From Methyloversatilis discipulorum (GTDB taxonomy: Bacteria; Pseudomonadota; Gammaproteobacteria; Burkholderiales; Rhodocyclaceae), in contig NZ_AZUP01000001.1 of NCBI RefSeq assembly GCF_000527135.1, positions 4,241,535 through 4,305,534 on the forward strand: a DNA stretch of 64,000 bases, in the 5' to 3' direction. The stretch's first letter is position 1; the number at the start of each line of letters is the position of its first letter. Position numbers and translations under genes: made by a program. Below are positions 61,891-64,000 of this stretch, one piece after another. The notes under the pieces are model-generated. The model made no database searches and was not told the origin of the DNA. It saw only the letters and a program-made list of their open reading frames with translations.

Positions 61891-63975
61891 GTGTCCGAAT
61901 CCAGCACCGCCAATCGCCCCGATTACCTCTCCACTCTGAACGACGCGCAACGCGAAGCCGCCACCTTCGGCGTTGTGCCCGACGCCCTTGCCGGGCCGCT
62001 GCTGGTGATTGCCGGCGCCGGTACCGGCAAGACGAATACGCTGGCGCATCGCGTTGCTCACCTGCTGGTCAATGGTGCGCAGCCGGAGTCCATCATGCTG
62101 CTCACTTTCTCGCGGCGCGCGGCCGACGAAATGACGAGCAGGGTGCAGCGCATCGTCGCGCAGGTGTCGCCGCGATTTGCCACACTGGCCAGTGCCGGCT
62201 TCCCGTGGTCGGGCACCTTCCACGGTGTCGGCGCGCGACTGCTGCGCGAGTACGCCGGCCGCATCGGGCTCGATCCGGCTTTCACCATCCACGACCGCGA
62301 AGACTCTGCAGATCTGATGAATCTGGTGCGGCACGATATCGGCCTGTCCAGCAAGGCGAAGCGTTTTCCGCTGAAGGGCACCTGCCTCGCGATCTATTCG
62401 GCGGCGGTGAACACGCAGTCGCCGCTGGCCGATGTGCTGCAGTCGTCCTTCCCGTGGTGCGCCGAGTGGGAGGCCGATCTGAAAATGCTCTTCCGCGCAT
62501 ATGTCGAGGCCAAGCAGGCGCAACAGGTGCTCGACTACGACGACCTGCTGCTGTACTGGGCGCAGATGGCGGCCGAGCCTGTCATCGCGCGCGAGCTCGG
62601 TGCGCGCTTCGCGCATGTGCTGGTCGACGAGTACCAGGACACCAACCGCCTGCAGTCGAGCATCCTGCTGTCCATCAAACCGGACGGCCGGGGCCTCACC
62701 GTGGTCGGTGACGACGCGCAGTCCATCTACAGCTTCCGCGGTGCGACGGTGCGCAACATCCTCGATTTCCCGCAGCAGTTCGACCCGCCGGCGCGGCGCA
62801 TCACGCTGGAGCAGAACTACCGCTCGACACCGCCGCTGCTCGATGCCGCCAACGCGGTGATCGCCGAAGCGGACGAGCGCTTCGCCAAGCAGCTGTGGAG
62901 TGCACGCACCGGTGCGCAGAAGCCCTTGCTGGTGTCCGTGCGCGATGACGCCGGCCAGGCGGACTTCGTCGTCGCGCAGATACTCGCGCGGCGCGAGGGC
63001 GGCATGAAGCTGAAGTCACAGGCGGTGCTGTTCCGTACGTCCAGTCACAGCATGCGGCTGGAGATCGAACTGGCCCGACGGAACATTCCGTTCGTGAAGT
63101 TCGGCGGCCTGAAGTTTCTCGAAGCGGCGCACGTGAAGGATCTGCTGTCGGTGCTGCGCTGGGCGCAGAACCTGCGCGACCGCGTCGCCGGTTTCCGTGC
63201 GATCCAGTTGCTGGCCGGCGTCGGTCCAAAGACGGCTGCGCGCATCCTCGACAATATCCAGGCCGCACCGCCCGGTGCAGCGCTGCTAGCCGAGCAGCCG
63301 GTGCCCGAGGGCGTGCGCGCTGGCTGGTCCGAGTTCACTGTGCTGGTCGAAGCGGCCGGTGCCGAGCGCGCCGAGTGGCCGGCCAGTGCCGAACAGGTGG
63401 CGCGCTGGTACGAAGCGCAGATGGATCGTCTGTACGAGGATGCCGTCGTGCGCGCGGCCGACATCCAGCAACTCGCACGGCTGGCGTCGACCTACCCGAG
63501 TCGCGAACGCTTCCTGACCGAGCTCACGCTGGACCCTCCCGAAGTGACCAGCGACGAGCCGGGTGCGCCGCTGCTCGACGAGGACTACCTCATCCTGTCG
63601 ACCATCCACTCGGCCAAGGGGCGCGAGTGGAACGCGGTGTCGGTGCTCAACGCAGTCGACGGCGGCATTCCGTCGGAGATGTCGACCGGCAGCCAGGCCG
63701 AGATCGAGGAAGAAAGACGCCTGCTCTACGTCGCGATGACGCGCGCGAAGGAACAGCTCGAGCTGGTGGTGCCGCAGCGCTTCTACATCACCGGTCAGGC
63801 GTCGACCGGTGATCGTCACGTCTACGCCGGGCGCACCCGCTTCGTTCCGAATCGACTGCTCTCGCTGTTCGAACAGACGAGCTGGCCACGCGTTGACATG
63901 GACGGCGTGCCGACGATGACGGTGGCGGAAGCGCGGGTCGACATCGCCGCGAAGATGCGTGCGATGTGGCAGTGA
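61891..63975 (+). CDS. UvrD/Rep-family superfamily 1 DNA helicase
   Basis: A 694-residue SF1A helicase with all canonical motifs: Walker A VIAGAGTGKTNTLAHRV, Ia LLTFSRRAADEM, Walker B VLVDEYQDTNRLQ, III VVGDDAQSIYSFRGA, IV ITLEQNYRSTPPLL and VI LLYVAMTRAKEQLELV. Such 3'-to-5' helicases clear proteins and open DNA during repair and stalled replication. It is shorter than UvrD (about 720) and lacks a clear UvrB-interacting tail, so it may be a paralogue and not UvrD itself. GTG start, weak ribosome-binding site. The last 25 bases of the window hold nothing. Confidence 0.92.
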   Translation: MSESSTANRPDYLSTLNDAQREAATFGVVPDALAGPLLVIAGAGTGKTNTLAHRVAHLLVNGAQPESIMLLTFSRRAADEMTSRVQRIVAQVSPRFATLASAGFPWSGTFHGVGARLLREYAGRIGLDPAFTIHDREDSADLMNLVRHDIGLSSKAKRFPLKGTCLAIYSAAVNTQSPLADVLQSSFPWCAEWEADLKMLFRAYVEAKQAQQVLDYDDLLLYWAQMAAEPVIARELGARFAHVLVDEYQDTNRLQSSILLSIKPDGRGLTVVGDDAQSIYSFRGATVRNILDFPQQFDPPARRITLEQNYRSTPPLLDAANAVIAEADERFAKQLWSARTGAQKPLLVSVRDDAGQADFVVAQILARREGGMKLKSQAVLFRTSSHSMRLEIELARRNIPFVKFGGLKFLEAAHVKDLLSVLRWAQNLRDRVAGFRAIQLLAGVGPKTAARILDNIQAAPPGAALLAEQPVPEGVRAGWSEFTVLVEAAGAERAEWPASAEQVARWYEAQMDRLYEDAVVRAADIQQLARLASTYPSRERFLTELTLDPPEVTSDEPGAPLLDEDYLILSTIHSAKGREWNAVSVLNAVDGGIPSEMSTGSQAEIEEERRLLYVAMTRAKEQLELVVPQRFYITGQASTGDRHVYAGRTRFVPNRLLSLFEQTSWPRVDMDGVPTMTVAEARVDIAAKMRAMWQ

Positions 63976-64000
63976 CGAATCGAGGTATTTCGGAAGTTCG

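Overview
The window is a gene-dense, GC-rich chromosomal segment from a motile betaproteobacterium. The order leuC - entericidin - leuD - leuB - asd - fimV - truA - trpF - trpB - trpA - accD - folC - SPOR protein - cvpA - purF - metZ is a core betaproteobacterial arrangement. Two PEP-CTERM proteins, a DabAB-type inorganic carbon pump and sigma-54-type flagellar promoters point towards Rhodocyclales (a Methyloversatilis-like organism is my best guess, from gene content only). I see no rRNA or tRNA gene, CRISPR array, insertion sequence or prophage.

Region 1 (1-12914) is a flagellar locus. flgM and flgN (cut by the window edge) and flgA are on the minus strand. flgBCDEFGHIJ and flgKL are on the plus strand, separated by one antisense hypothetical gene. 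flgA and flgB diverge from a 310-bp gap with back-to-back -24/-12 (sigma-54) promoters flanking an array of CGGCAA/TTGCCG hexamers. flgK has its own -24/-12 promoter, and flgM has a FliA-like -35 box.

Region 2 (12917-34147) is housekeeping: a lipoprotein, an MFS permease, leucine biosynthesis with an entericidin-like gene inside it, asd, the FimV polar hub protein, truA, the end of the tryptophan pathway, accD, folC, a SPOR protein, cvpA, purF, metZ, ispD and ispF. The purF-metZ gap holds a sigma-70 promoter, a SAM-II-type riboswitch with an extra hairpin, and an intrinsic terminator. This is a complete attenuation leader for methionine synthesis.

Region 3 (34148-47419) holds a PEP-CTERM gene behind a -24/-12 promoter, two adjacent surface proteins sharing a C-terminal cysteine/tyrosine domain, and a LysR regulator divergent from dabB-dabA (vectorial CO2 hydration). 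It continues with cysD-cysN (sulfate activation), a YjfB-like peptide, a UvrA paralogue and a second PEP-CTERM protein.

Region 4 (47420-64000) is more accessory. It has psd, a Xre/RES toxin-antitoxin pair with a three-half-site operator, and a MerR regulator divergent from a methyltransferase. A phospholipase-D-like protein is divergent from a BNR-repeat protein plus ThiS/MoaD-like pair. An alpha/beta hydrolase, a class I PHA synthase, small membrane, VOC, LEA14-like and OmpA-like proteins follow. SoxR is divergent from a RidA protein and an MFS transporter across a SoxR-type operator. A UvrD/Rep-family helicase directly behind a LexA box ends the window. The strongest new signals are regulatory: the metZ riboswitch, the flagellar sigma-54 enhancer array, the SOS-controlled helicase, and the SoxR, MerR and RES operators.
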